In this document: positions 16,861 through 26,274 of the stretch, one piece after another
How positions within the stretch are numbered: position 1 is the first letter of the stretch
How the letters are laid out: each line of letters opens with the position of its first letter
DNA from: Phocaeicola dorei
GTDB lineage: Bacteria; Bacteroidota; Bacteroidia; Bacteroidales; Bacteroidaceae
Length of the DNA stretch: 64,000 nt
Direction of reading: 5' to 3'
NCBI RefSeq assembly: GCF_013009555.1
Contig: NZ_CP046176.1
Coordinates: 5,425,501 to 5,489,500, forward strand
Notes under the pieces: model-generated
Databases searched by the model: none
Seen by the model: the letters and a program-made list of their open reading frames with translations, nothing else
Told to the model about the DNA's origin: nothing
Translations under genes and position numbers: made by a program

Positions 16861-19800
16861 ATGAAACAGTACAAATTAGTCAACAACCTGGTGGGTTGGT
16901 TCGCTTTTGTCATCGCAGCTTTTACTTACTGTATGACTATAGAACCGACAGCCAGTTTCTGGGATTGCCCGGAATTTATCACTACCGGATATAAATTAGA
17001 GGTAGGTCACCCGCCCGGCGCACCTTTCTTTATGCTTACCGCCAACTTATTCAGCCAATTTACAAGCGACCCCAGTCAAGTAGCCAGAATGGTCAATACC
17101 ATGAGCGCTCTGATGAGTGCGGCTTGTATCCTATTCCTTTTCTGGAGTATAACCCATCTGGTGAAAAAACTGATATGCCCCGATGATCAAGAGATGACCT
17201 TAGGCAAACTCATTACCATAATGGGGTCAGGACTGGTAGGAGCCTTGGCTTATACATGGAGCGACACCTTCTGGTTCAGTGCCGTAGAAGGTGAGGTATA
17301 TGCTTACTCCAGTCTTTTCACCGCAGTAGTCTTTTGGTTGATTCTAAAATGGGAATCCGTTGCCAATGAGCCTCACAGCGACCGCTGGCTGGTTTTGATT
17401 GCTTACCTGACCGGACTTTCCATCGGTGTGCACTTGCTGAACTTATTGTGTATTCCGGCCATTGTACTGGTGTACTATTATAAAAAGAATCCCGATGCTA
17501 ACCTCAAAGGCAGTCTGTTGGCACTTACAGGCTCCATGGTGTTGGTTGCAGCAGTGCTGTACGGTATCGTGCCGGGCGTAGTAAAAGTGGGAGGATGGTT
17601 CGAACTGCTGTTCGTCAACAGTTTCGGTATGCCTTTCAACAGCGGTCTGATTGTATATATCATTCTACTCGCCGCATCCATTATTTGGGGTGTTTACGAA
17701 AGCTATACGGAAAAGAGCCGCAAACGCATGAATATCTCCTTCATGGTAACTATCGCCATGCTGGGCATCCCCTTCTATGGCTACGGATGGAGCAGCGCCT
17801 TGATAGGCATTATCATACTAGGAATCTTGGGCGTTTATCTGTTTGCTGATTTGAACAAGAAATATCAGATTAGTGCACGTACTTTAAATACCTCTTTGCT
17901 GTGCATCATGATGATTATGGTAGGATACTCCTCGTACGCATTGATTGTGATTCGTTCTACCGCCAATACTCCGATGGACCAGAATTCTCCGGAAGACATC
18001 TTCACTTTAGGCGAATACTTGGGCCGTGAGCAATATGGAACCCGTCCTTTGTTCTACGGACAGACATACGCCTCCAAACCGGCACTGAAAGAAGTGGACG
18101 GAGGATGTGTATATGATGTGACGGAAGGCGCTCCCGTGTATCAACGGAAGGAGAAAGCGACTCCCGATGAAAAAGACAGCTACGAAATAGTGCGTCATAA
18201 GACCGATTACAAATATGCACAAAATATGCTCTTCCCACGCATGTACAGCGACGCACACGCACAGGCCTACGAAGACTGGCTGGGCGGCATCAAAGGCGTG
18301 CAGGTTCCTTACGACCAGTGCGGACAGATGGTGATGGTGAAAGTCCCGACCCAATGGGATAACATCAAGTTCTTCTTTATCTACCAGTTGAACTACATGT
18401 ACTGGAGATATTTCATGTGGAATTTTGCTGGACGCCAGAATGACATACAGGGACAAGGTGAAATAGAACATGGCAACTGGATTACCGGAATACCGTTTGT
18501 GGACAAGTTCCTGGTGGGCGACCAAAGCCTGCTCCCCTCCGACCTGAAAAACAACAAAGGACACAATGTATTCTATTGCCTGCCGTTGATTCTGGGACTT
18601 ATCGGTCTGTTCTGGCAGGCTTACAAGACAAGACGTATCACGACTCCCAATGGGGAAGAAATAGAAGAACCAGTAGGTATCCAGCAATTCTGGATCGTAT
18701 TCTTCCTATTCTTCATGACTGGTCTGGCCATCGTACTTTATTTGAACCAGACACCGATGCAGCCCCGCGAACGTGACTATGCATACGCAGGTTCATTCTA
18801 TGCATTTGCCATCTGGATAGGCATGGGTGTGGCGGGTATTGCCCAATGGCTGCAAGGCAAACTGGGTGAGAAACCAGCTTCCGTCATTGCAACTGTAGTT
18901 TGTCTGTTCGTACCCATCCAGATGGTGAGCCAGACCTGGGACGACCACGACCGCAGCAACCGTTATGTGGCACGCGACTTCGGACAAAACTACCTGAGCA
19001 CCGTACAAGAAGAAGGCAATCCGATTATCTTTACCAATGGTGACAACGATACTTTCCCCTTGTGGTACAACCAGGAAACGGAAGGTTTCCGCACCGATGT
19101 ACGTGTATGTAACCTGAGTTACCTGCAAACGGACTGGTACATCGACCAAATGAAGCGTCAGGCATACGACTCTCCGGCAGTACCTATCGAATGGAGCCGT
19201 TTGGAATATGTACAGGGGCATAATGAAGGAGTGGCTGTACGACCGGAAGTGATGGAAAGCATCAATAACTTCTACAAGCAGAATCCGGAAGAAGCCGCCA
19301 AGGAATTCGGAGACAACCCGTATGAATTGAAAAATATTCTGAAATACTGGGTACGCTCACCCAAAGAAGGTTTACAGCTGATACCGACGGACAGCATCGT
19401 CATCAAGCTGGACAAGGAGGCTGTGAAACGCTCGGGCATGATGATTCCCGACTCCCTGCATGGTGAAATCCCCGATTATATGAGTATCTCCCTGAAAGGC
19501 AAACGTATGCTGTACAAGAGCGAGCTGATGATGCTTGAGATGCTGGCAAATACCAACTGGGAACGTCCGTTGTACATGGCTATTACGGTGGGTAGCGACA
19601 ATCATCTGAATTTAGGCAACAACTTCATGCAGGAAGGTCTTGCCTACCGCATCACTCCGTTCAACACCACCCAGCTGAACGCACGCATCGACAGCGAGAA
19701 AATGTACGACAACCTGATGAACAAGTTCAAGTTCGGAGGAATTGACAACCCGGATATCTACATTGACGAAACTGTGATGCGTATGTGCCAGACCCACCGC

Positions 19801-20265
19801 CGTATGTTTATACAGCTGGCTACCCAGTTGATAAAAGAAGGCAAGAAAGATAAGGCGTTGAAAGTTCTTGACTATTGTTCGGAAGTAATCCCAAGCACTA
19901 CCGTTCCTCACGATTACATCATGAGCAGTTCCAAAGAGATGGCCGACGATTATCTGACATTGGGTGAAAAAGAGAAAGGTGAGGCTATTCTGAATGATTT
20001 GGCAAACAAATCGGTGGAATACATCACCTGGTACCTGAGTCTGAATGACCAACGTCTGCAAGGTTCATACGAGGACTGTCTGCGCAATTTCTATATTCTG
20101 GATGAAATCAACAAGAGCCTTGCCCGCGCAAATGCTGCCGGCGGTGTACAAGGTGAAGGTGAACAACAGAATAAATCGGATATGGCAAGCCACTATGCCA
20201 AGAAGTTTGAAGAGCTCTATGAGGTGTTCAACAAACGTGTAGGCGGCGGAGCAGGCAGAAAGTAA
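16861..20265 (+). CDS. DUF2723 integral membrane protein, GT-C glycosyltransferase-like
   Basis: An 1134-residue protein with about 12 membrane spans in the first 750 residues and a soluble C-terminal region with TPR-like helices. The N-terminal DUF2723 motif SFWDCPEFITTGYKLEVGHPPGAP near residues 30-53 contains the acidic residues of a GT-C catalytic loop; the family is related to eukaryotic TMEM260 O-mannosyltransferase. A role in transfer of a lipid-linked sugar to exported protein or glycan is therefore likely but inferred. It has its own -7 box (16818-16825) and a strong terminator (20269-20302), so it is probably a single-gene unit. Length is normal for Bacteroidota members. Confidence 0.85.
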   Translation: MKQYKLVNNLVGWFAFVIAAFTYCMTIEPTASFWDCPEFITTGYKLEVGHPPGAPFFMLTANLFSQFTSDPSQVARMVNTMSALMSAACILFLFWSITHLVKKLICPDDQEMTLGKLITIMGSGLVGALAYTWSDTFWFSAVEGEVYAYSSLFTAVVFWLILKWESVANEPHSDRWLVLIAYLTGLSIGVHLLNLLCIPAIVLVYYYKKNPDANLKGSLLALTGSMVLVAAVLYGIVPGVVKVGGWFELLFVNSFGMPFNSGLIVYIILLAASIIWGVYESYTEKSRKRMNISFMVTIAMLGIPFYGYGWSSALIGIIILGILGVYLFADLNKKYQISARTLNTSLLCIMMIMVGYSSYALIVIRSTANTPMDQNSPEDIFTLGEYLGREQYGTRPLFYGQTYASKPALKEVDGGCVYDVTEGAPVYQRKEKATPDEKDSYEIVRHKTDYKYAQNMLFPRMYSDAHAQAYEDWLGGIKGVQVPYDQCGQMVMVKVPTQWDNIKFFFIYQLNYMYWRYFMWNFAGRQNDIQGQGEIEHGNWITGIPFVDKFLVGDQSLLPSDLKNNKGHNVFYCLPLILGLIGLFWQAYKTRRITTPNGEEIEEPVGIQQFWIVFFLFFMTGLAIVLYLNQTPMQPRERDYAYAGSFYAFAIWIGMGVAGIAQWLQGKLGEKPASVIATVVCLFVPIQMVSQTWDDHDRSNRYVARDFGQNYLSTVQEEGNPIIFTNGDNDTFPLWYNQETEGFRTDVRVCNLSYLQTDWYIDQMKRQAYDSPAVPIEWSRLEYVQGHNEGVAVRPEVMESINNFYKQNPEEAAKEFGDNPYELKNILKYWVRSPKEGLQLIPTDSIVIKLDKEAVKRSGMMIPDSLHGEIPDYMSISLKGKRMLYKSELMMLEMLANTNWERPLYMAITVGSDNHLNLGNNFMQEGLAYRITPFNTTQLNARIDSEKMYDNLMNKFKFGGIDNPDIYIDETVMRMCQTHRRMFIQLATQLIKEGKKDKALKVLDYCSEVIPSTTVPHDYIMSSSKEMADDYLTLGEKEKGEAILNDLANKSVEYITWYLSLNDQRLQGSYEDCLRNFYILDEINKSLARANAAGGVQGEGEQQNKSDMASHYAKKFEELYEVFNKRVGGGAGRK

Positions 20266-20268
20266 ATA

Positions 20269-20302
20269 AAAGGTGTGGATTCTGCGGTGAATCCACACCT
20301 TT
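20269..20302 (+). terminator. Terminator of the DUF2723 gene
   Basis: AAAGGTGTGGATT (20269-20281) pairs perfectly with AATCCACACCTTT (20290-20302) around an 8-base loop, just 3 bases after the DUF2723 stop codon. Confidence 0.85.
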
Positions 20303-20335
20303 ATATTTGTATAACCAACAAAAGCACACACATTC

Positions 20336-20947
20336 ATGTTTATAGAACAACCCCCGCTGATACTCCGCTGGCTTTATCCACGCGCCTTCTGGCGAATGGA
20401 CAAGAATGAAAAAGCGGTCTATCTGACTTTCGATGACGGGCCGATTCCCGAGATCACACCGTGGGTACTCGATTTATTAGACAAGTACAATATTAAGGCT
20501 ACCTTCTTTTTGGTGGGCGACAATGTGCGCAAGCATCCCAAGGAATTCCAGATGATTGTAGAACGAGGACATCGTTTGGGAAATCATACTTTTAACCATA
20601 TCCGGGGATTCGAATACCGAAGCAAGAATTATCTGGCCAATACGGACAAAGCAAACGAACTGATCCATACCAACCTGTTCCGTCCGCCACATGGCCACAT
20701 GCGCTGGATGCAGTACATGGTGCTGCGCCATAAGTATCAAATAGTGATGTGGGACTTAGTAACCCGTGACTATAGCAACAAGCTGAATGGGAAGCAGGTA
20801 CTGAGGAAAGTAAAACATTATGTGCGGAATGGTTCCATCATTACTTTCCATGATTCCATCAAGGCAGAGAAAAACATGAAATATGCCTTGCCCCGGGCCA
20901 TAGAATGGCTGCTGGAACAAGGCTATGAGTTCAAGGTATTTGACTGA
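20336..20947 (+). CDS. Polysaccharide deacetylase (NodB homology, CE4)
   Basis: A 203-residue protein with the NodB fold and complete motifs: TFDDGP (general base and metal Asp), HTFNH (metal His pair), RPPHGH and a C-terminal ITFHDS. These enzymes remove acetyl groups from N-acetylglucosamine polymers such as peptidoglycan. No signal peptide is evident, so the location is uncertain; a cytoplasmic or membrane-associated role is possible. The gene is convergent with the GH144 gene, and its last codons form part of a shared hairpin. Confidence 0.88.
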   Translation: MFIEQPPLILRWLYPRAFWRMDKNEKAVYLTFDDGPIPEITPWVLDLLDKYNIKATFFLVGDNVRKHPKEFQMIVERGHRLGNHTFNHIRGFEYRSKNYLANTDKANELIHTNLFRPPHGHMRWMQYMVLRHKYQIVMWDLVTRDYSNKLNGKQVLRKVKHYVRNGSIITFHDSIKAEKNMKYALPRAIEWLLEQGYEFKVFD

Positions 20948-20964
20948 TAAGGCCAAATACCTTG
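20932..20964. terminator. Bidirectional hairpin between deacetylase and GH144 genes
   Basis: CAAGGTATTTG (20932-20942, in the last codons of the deacetylase gene) pairs perfectly with CAAATACCTTG (20954-20964). It lies between convergent genes and could serve both. Confidence 0.6.
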
Positions 20965-20970
20965 AGTTAT

Positions 20971-22329
20971 TTATTTAGTATATGTAAACCCCAGTTTATT
21001 CAACCCATTCTGTACATCGGGATGGCTCATAAACAGTTTCCATAACAATCCCGAACGATAATTCTCTATCATCACTGCTATAGGGCCCTGGTCAATAGCC
21101 AGATAACGTTTCGGATACCAGTTATCCGTTTCACTGAAAGCATCATAAAAGCCATACGGGCCGAATACTTTCTCACCCATTCCATACAGATGACGCATTA
21201 CCTGCAAAGAATATTCAGGAGTATAGACAATAGAGGATAAAGCGGCAGTCGGAGAGATCACTCCCAAATCTTCTTTCTCATTAGGAGCGTGTGCCGCATA
21301 ACCGTTTACCGAATAACTGGCAGTCAATCCCCAACAATCCGGGCCAAAGCCGGTATAATGCTTGGGATTACGGATGCAGTAGGCACGGTTGACCAAGGTA
21401 AGATTACGCATTTCATTGAAATAACTGGGACAATATTTATCCTGCAAACCGTTGGGATTCATGCCCAGAAAAGAATATTGCGCCCAGAACAACGGTCCTG
21501 CTTCCGTACCCTGATAACGAAGATGTAATTTAATCCCCTCTACCGTATGAGGAGAAACAATCTGTCCATTCTGTGCCCAGCCCTCATTATAAACCGTGGC
21601 AGGTATCCCATGAGTAGGAGAAGCAGCAGCCAGAATATACATAATCATACATTCATTGTATCCATGCACCGGAAAGTTCATGGCCCAGCCATCTGTGGGG
21701 CTCCAATGCCAATAAAGCACATTTTGCCCGTTCTGACGGTAAAAGTTCCAGTCTACCTCACGCCACAATTTATCAATACGTGCCGCCAACTCTTTTTCAT
21801 CCGAAGTACCATTTACATAATATTGATGCACAGCCAGCAAGCCTTGCATCAAAAAAGCAGTTTCCACCAGGTCACCGCCATTATCTTTGGAACCGAAAGG
21901 CAATACTTTACCTGTCTCACCATTCCACCAGTGAGGATAAGCCCCATGAAAACGGTCGGCTTTCTCAAGGAAAGTCACAATCTTGTCCATTCTTTCGAGC
22001 CCTTCCTGCCGGCTCACATAGCCCCGGTCTATACCGGACAGAATAGCCATGATGCCAAAACCACTTCCTCCCGAGGTTACCACCTCGGGCCCTCCTGCGG
22101 GATATACATTATCTATATGATAACGCTCACGAGCCATACCGCTATAAGGTTCGCCCCCCTCCCAGAAATATTGGAAAGTACGACGCTGGACAGTATCCAT
22201 CAAAGCATCATCGGAAAGCGTGTCGGACGCCGATGCCGGACGCTTGTCAGAAGAAGCTGCCGGCTTGTTTTTACAAGCCAGCAATGAGAAAAGCAGCAAC
22301 ACCGCTGCACATAAGGGAATTCTTTTCAT
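20971..22329 (-). CDS. GH144-type beta-1,2-glucan hydrolase lipoprotein
   Basis: A 452-residue lipoprotein (lipobox LFSLLAC, Cys19) with the glucoamylase-like (alpha/alpha)6 domain of family GH144. Recognisable segments include VTSGGSGFGIMAIL, SKDNGGDLVETAFLMQGLL and AIDQGPIAVMIENYRSGLLWKLFM. GH144 enzymes act on beta-1,2-glucans, as endo-glucanases or by releasing sophorose. It is the last gene of a minus-strand locus SusC-SusD-GH3-GH144; this order matches the B. thetaiotaomicron region containing the beta-1,2-glucosidase BT_3567. The GH144 protein probably generates oligosaccharides and the GH3 enzyme finishes them. Confidence 0.85.
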   Translation of the reverse strand: MKRIPLCAAVLLLFSLLACKNKPAASSDKRPASASDTLSDDALMDTVQRRTFQYFWEGGEPYSGMARERYHIDNVYPAGGPEVVTSGGSGFGIMAILSGIDRGYVSRQEGLERMDKIVTFLEKADRFHGAYPHWWNGETGKVLPFGSKDNGGDLVETAFLMQGLLAVHQYYVNGTSDEKELAARIDKLWREVDWNFYRQNGQNVLYWHWSPTDGWAMNFPVHGYNECMIMYILAAASPTHGIPATVYNEGWAQNGQIVSPHTVEGIKLHLRYQGTEAGPLFWAQYSFLGMNPNGLQDKYCPSYFNEMRNLTLVNRAYCIRNPKHYTGFGPDCWGLTASYSVNGYAAHAPNEKEDLGVISPTAALSSIVYTPEYSLQVMRHLYGMGEKVFGPYGFYDAFSETDNWYPKRYLAIDQGPIAVMIENYRSGLLWKLFMSHPDVQNGLNKLGFTYTK

Positions 22330-22346
22330 TTTTTCACAGGTTTAGG

Positions 22347-24686
22347 TTAGTGCAGCACAAATGTTGCTGTTTTCACATGCTGGCTGTCCGTACCAATCAT
22401 CAAATCGAAAGCTCCGGGTTCGGCCACGTATTGTAACTCGTAATTATAATATTTCAATAAATCGGGAGTAATCTTGAAGGTTATCTCACGGGATTCACCT
22501 GCTTTCAGGAATACTTTTTGGAAACCTTTCAGTTCTTTTACAGGACGGGTACTTTCAGCTACCTTGTCACGGATATACAACTGCACTACTTCCGCACCAT
22601 CCCTGTTTCCTGTATTTGTCAGTATCACTTTAGCTGTCAGACTCCCGTCCATAGGCATTGAAGTACGGTCCAACGTAATATCTCCATAGTTGAAAGTAGT
22701 GTATGAAAGCCCATAACCGAATGGATAAAGCGGCTCGTTGTCCACGTCCAGATAGTTGCTACGGAATTTCTCAAACCATTTCCCTTCGTGCAGCGGACGT
22801 CCGGTATTCTTGTGGGCGTAGTACAAAGGAATCTGCCCCACATTCTTCGGGAAAGTCATAGTCAGTTTTCCACTTGGATTAATAGCGCCAAAAAGTACGT
22901 CACCAATAGCATAAGCAGCTTCGCTACCTCCAAACCATACGTTCAGAATCGCAGGAACATGAGCCTGTTCCCACTCCAACGTCAGCGGACGTCCGGTGAA
23001 AAGTACCAAGACTACAGGTTTTCCAGTTTTTAGCAGTTCCTTCAACAAAGTACGTTGTACATCGGGGATATCCAGTGAAGTACGGCTGCTGCTTTCACCG
23101 CTCATTTCTGAAGATTCGCCCAAAGCAGCTACTATGACATCGGCTTTCTGAGCTACCGTCAATGCTTCTTGCAACAGTTGGGCATCGGTACGGGCATCCC
23201 GATGAAGGCTGCGCCCGAAGAGAGTCGCCCGTTCTTCATAGGCGGCATCACTGGTCAGATTGCTGCCTTTAGCGTATGAGATGGTAGCTTTTCCGACAGT
23301 CATCTCTTTCAAACCTTCTATCAGTGAAGGGGATTTATCCAGTATGGCAGCCACGCTCCAAGTTCCGGGCATATTGGTACGAGTATCTGCCAACGGGCCT
23401 ATTACGGCAATATTACCCTGCATCTTCAAAGGAAGTACAGGTTGCACTGTGCTTCCGGACGGATTCGATCCCGCCCTATCGGTAGAAGGTTCGTTTTTCA
23501 GCAAGACAAAGCTTTCTCCGGCAATACGGCGAGCTACGGCACGGTGTTCCGGAGTGAAGATATCACGTGCGGGACGTTTCAGATCACAATATTTATAAGG
23601 ATTGGCAAATAACCCTAATTTATACTTTGCCTCCAGAATAAGACGACAGGCAGTATCAATGGTCTGCATGGATACCTTTCCTTCCTGCACCGACTGTTTC
23701 AATGTTCCTACAAAAGCATCGCTCACCATGTCCATATCTACTCCGGCATTGACAGCACGGGCAGCTACGGTTTGCAAATCACCGATTCCATGGTCTATCA
23801 TTTCATAGATTCCGGTATAGTCCGTCACCACAAAGCCCTGAAAGCCCCACTGGTTACGCAGCACATCAGTCATCAACCATTTACTGGCTGTAGCCGGAAT
23901 GCCATCCACTTCATTAAAGGAAGCCATCACACTACCCACTCCGGCATCAACAGCTGCCTGATAGGGGAGCATGTACTCATTGAACATGCGTTGACGGCTC
24001 ATATCCACCGTGTTATAATCGCGTCCGGCCTCGGAAGCTCCATACAAGGCGAAATGCTTGACACAAGCCATTATCTCATCATTGCGTTTCATCTGGCCGC
24101 CTTGATAGCCACGCACCATGGCTTTAGCTATCTCAGCACCCAGGAACGGGTCTTCCCCACTCCCTTCCGAAACACGTCCCCAACGGGGATCCCGGCTGAC
24201 ATCTACCATCGGACTGAAAGTCCAGGAAATACCATCCGCACTGGCCTCAATGGCCGCAATACGGGCCGATTCCTCAATGGCTTTCATATCCCAGGTACAT
24301 GACAAGCCTAAAGGGATGGGGAAAATCGTTTCATAACCATGAATCACATCCATACCAAACAGTAGAGGTATCCCCAGACGGCTCTCTTTCACAGCCAGTT
24401 CCTGCACATCCTTGATACGGGCAACTCCTTTCAAGTTAAACAGTCCTCCTACTTCACCCCGTTTTATACGGGCTGAGATATCGCTACTCTTTGCCTGTCC
24501 CGTAGTGATTTCACCGGTAACGGGCAAGTTCAACTGGCCTATCTTTTCTTCCAAGGTCATCTTTTTCATCAAATTATCAATGAAACGATTCATATCCTGA
24601 GGTGATTTCTGCGCATGCACACTCAGGGTGGCAAATAGCAGCATGGGAGCCACTTGCTTCATTCTTTGAAATATTCTATTCATCAT
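22347..24686 (-). CDS. GH3 beta-glucosidase, probably specific for beta-1,2-glucooligosaccharides
   Basis: A 779-residue exported GH3 enzyme. The signal peptide ends SVHAQ (about residue 26). The (beta/alpha)8 domain carries the nucleophile Asp289 in GFVVTDYTG; the alpha/beta-sandwich domain includes AALGESSEMSGESSSRT with acid/base candidates; a fibronectin III domain ends the protein (EVVQLYIRD, TFKI). Retaining hydrolysis of terminal beta-glucose in the periplasm is expected. Because it sits 17 bases upstream of the GH144 gene in a SusC/SusD locus, beta-1,2-glucooligosaccharides (sophorose series) are the likely substrate; other beta-glucans cannot be excluded. Confidence 0.88.
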   Translation of the reverse strand: MMNRIFQRMKQVAPMLLFATLSVHAQKSPQDMNRFIDNLMKKMTLEEKIGQLNLPVTGEITTGQAKSSDISARIKRGEVGGLFNLKGVARIKDVQELAVKESRLGIPLLFGMDVIHGYETIFPIPLGLSCTWDMKAIEESARIAAIEASADGISWTFSPMVDVSRDPRWGRVSEGSGEDPFLGAEIAKAMVRGYQGGQMKRNDEIMACVKHFALYGASEAGRDYNTVDMSRQRMFNEYMLPYQAAVDAGVGSVMASFNEVDGIPATASKWLMTDVLRNQWGFQGFVVTDYTGIYEMIDHGIGDLQTVAARAVNAGVDMDMVSDAFVGTLKQSVQEGKVSMQTIDTACRLILEAKYKLGLFANPYKYCDLKRPARDIFTPEHRAVARRIAGESFVLLKNEPSTDRAGSNPSGSTVQPVLPLKMQGNIAVIGPLADTRTNMPGTWSVAAILDKSPSLIEGLKEMTVGKATISYAKGSNLTSDAAYEERATLFGRSLHRDARTDAQLLQEALTVAQKADVIVAALGESSEMSGESSSRTSLDIPDVQRTLLKELLKTGKPVVLVLFTGRPLTLEWEQAHVPAILNVWFGGSEAAYAIGDVLFGAINPSGKLTMTFPKNVGQIPLYYAHKNTGRPLHEGKWFEKFRSNYLDVDNEPLYPFGYGLSYTTFNYGDITLDRTSMPMDGSLTAKVILTNTGNRDGAEVVQLYIRDKVAESTRPVKELKGFQKVFLKAGESREITFKITPDLLKYYNYELQYVAEPGAFDLMIGTDSQHVKTATFVLH

Positions 24687-24744
24687 CTTTAAATAATGTG
24701 CTAATGTGTCAATGTACTTATAAGCCTATTGACATATTGAATAA

Positions 24745-26268
24745 TTATAAATAATCAGGATTCTGTTTCAGCACTCCTTTCGACTTGTCTATTTCATCCT
24801 GCGGTATAGGCAAAAGTGCATTCTTCGGTTGATAATTCAACTTACCTGCCGCATGAAGAACTTGCTCGGCGATTCCCCAACGTACCAAATCATAGAAACG
24901 GTCGAATTCCAGTCCTAATTCCACCCTACGCTCGTGTCGGATTGCTTCACGCAATACCGATTGGTCCAAAGAAGTAATTTCAGGTAGTATATCCGGATTA
25001 CCGCCACGCGCACGGGCACGCACCATCTCCAAATCCTTTTGCGCTTCCGAAGTATTACCTAACTCGTTTGCTGACTCCGCTGCCATTAAAACGACATCCG
25101 AGTAGCGGATCAGCCGGATATTCACCCAAAAGCCTTTATTGGTAAACTCCTGGCGCAATGCCGGATTGGTATAGGCTTTCTTGTTGAAGTAAGCACCTTC
25201 TGCCTGCGACACCGGGGACTCTCCGTATGGTGTATTGGTATTCTCCGGAGTAACAGGGTCGGAATCACTCTTACGGAAATAAAGCAAGGTGGCATCCTTA
25301 CGGGGGTCACCAGGCTCAAAAGCTTCCGCCATCAGTTCGGTAGCCATGTGCCATCCCCAACCCAAATCCCATTTTCCGGAACCACGAATCCCCTGTACTT
25401 CACAGAATTGGCTTCCTATCTTATCACTTTGCGGCAAGGCGGCCGTAGACAAGCACTGCAACTCAAACACCGAACCACCGCTGTTCTCTCCCTCGTCAGT
25501 AAAAATCTTATCGTAAGGGGTATCCAGATTATAAATTCCTTTTCCCATTACATCCGAGGCTGCTTTGTACATATTCTGCCAATCATTGCGCATCATATAG
25601 GTACGGGCATGCAGGGAACGGGCAGCTCCCCACGTCAGACGTCCCAAATAGGCAGCCGGCCACTGTTCGGGAAGCAAATCTTCCGCATCTTTCAAGTCCT
25701 TGTCTATCTGTTCATAAATTTTGTCTACCGTTGTTTTGGGTACATTAGCCTCCGAAGCTTCATTTACCTTAAAGGTAACCAATGGAACCTCCCCGAAGGC
25801 TCGCACTAAATTAAAGTAACAGTAGGCACGGAAAAATAACGCTTCTCCTTTATTATAGAGGTCATTCTCTTCTGTCAGATGACCGGTCTCAATGGCATCC
25901 ACCACCTCATTGCATTGATAAATAATCGCATAATTCTGACTCCAATAGGCCTTTATCAACCCATTGCTGGCATTGTACTGAAAATCATCATACATTGCCG
26001 CCTGTTCCGACCCGTCGCTGGAAATACTTCCTTTCTCCGAATCTTCGGAACGGAAACAATGAATAGCGAATGCGGGAGTTCCTGCAGTAATATTGAAATT
26101 ACGCATCATGGTATAGATGTTGAATATCTTTCCTTCTGCCAATGCACCGGGATTATCATCCTCCGTGAACTGACCTTGAGGACTGCGGTCAAGGAAATCA
26201 TTACAACCGGTAAAGGCCAGGATTCCTCCAATCGCCCAAATGTATAGTATATATTTACTTCGTTTCAT
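24745..26268 (-). CDS. SusD-like glycan-binding lipoprotein of the beta-glucan locus
   Basis: A RagB/SusD-family lipoprotein of about 507 residues that caps the SusC-type transporter and binds oligosaccharides at the cell surface. The start MKRSKYILYI at 26268 is preferred over an upstream TTG; it gives a lipobox with Cys22 (AFTGCNDFLDRSPQG). TPR helices occupy the first third (EALFFRAYCYFNLVRAFGEVPL), and the C-terminal half contains the typical ERRVELGLEFDRFYDLVRWG. It directly follows the SusC gene and precedes GH3. Confidence 0.93.
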   Translation of the reverse strand: MKRSKYILYIWAIGGILAFTGCNDFLDRSPQGQFTEDDNPGALAEGKIFNIYTMMRNFNITAGTPAFAIHCFRSEDSEKGSISSDGSEQAAMYDDFQYNASNGLIKAYWSQNYAIIYQCNEVVDAIETGHLTEENDLYNKGEALFFRAYCYFNLVRAFGEVPLVTFKVNEASEANVPKTTVDKIYEQIDKDLKDAEDLLPEQWPAAYLGRLTWGAARSLHARTYMMRNDWQNMYKAASDVMGKGIYNLDTPYDKIFTDEGENSGGSVFELQCLSTAALPQSDKIGSQFCEVQGIRGSGKWDLGWGWHMATELMAEAFEPGDPRKDATLLYFRKSDSDPVTPENTNTPYGESPVSQAEGAYFNKKAYTNPALRQEFTNKGFWVNIRLIRYSDVVLMAAESANELGNTSEAQKDLEMVRARARGGNPDILPEITSLDQSVLREAIRHERRVELGLEFDRFYDLVRWGIAEQVLHAAGKLNYQPKNALLPIPQDEIDKSKGVLKQNPDYL

Positions 26269-26274
26269 AATCAA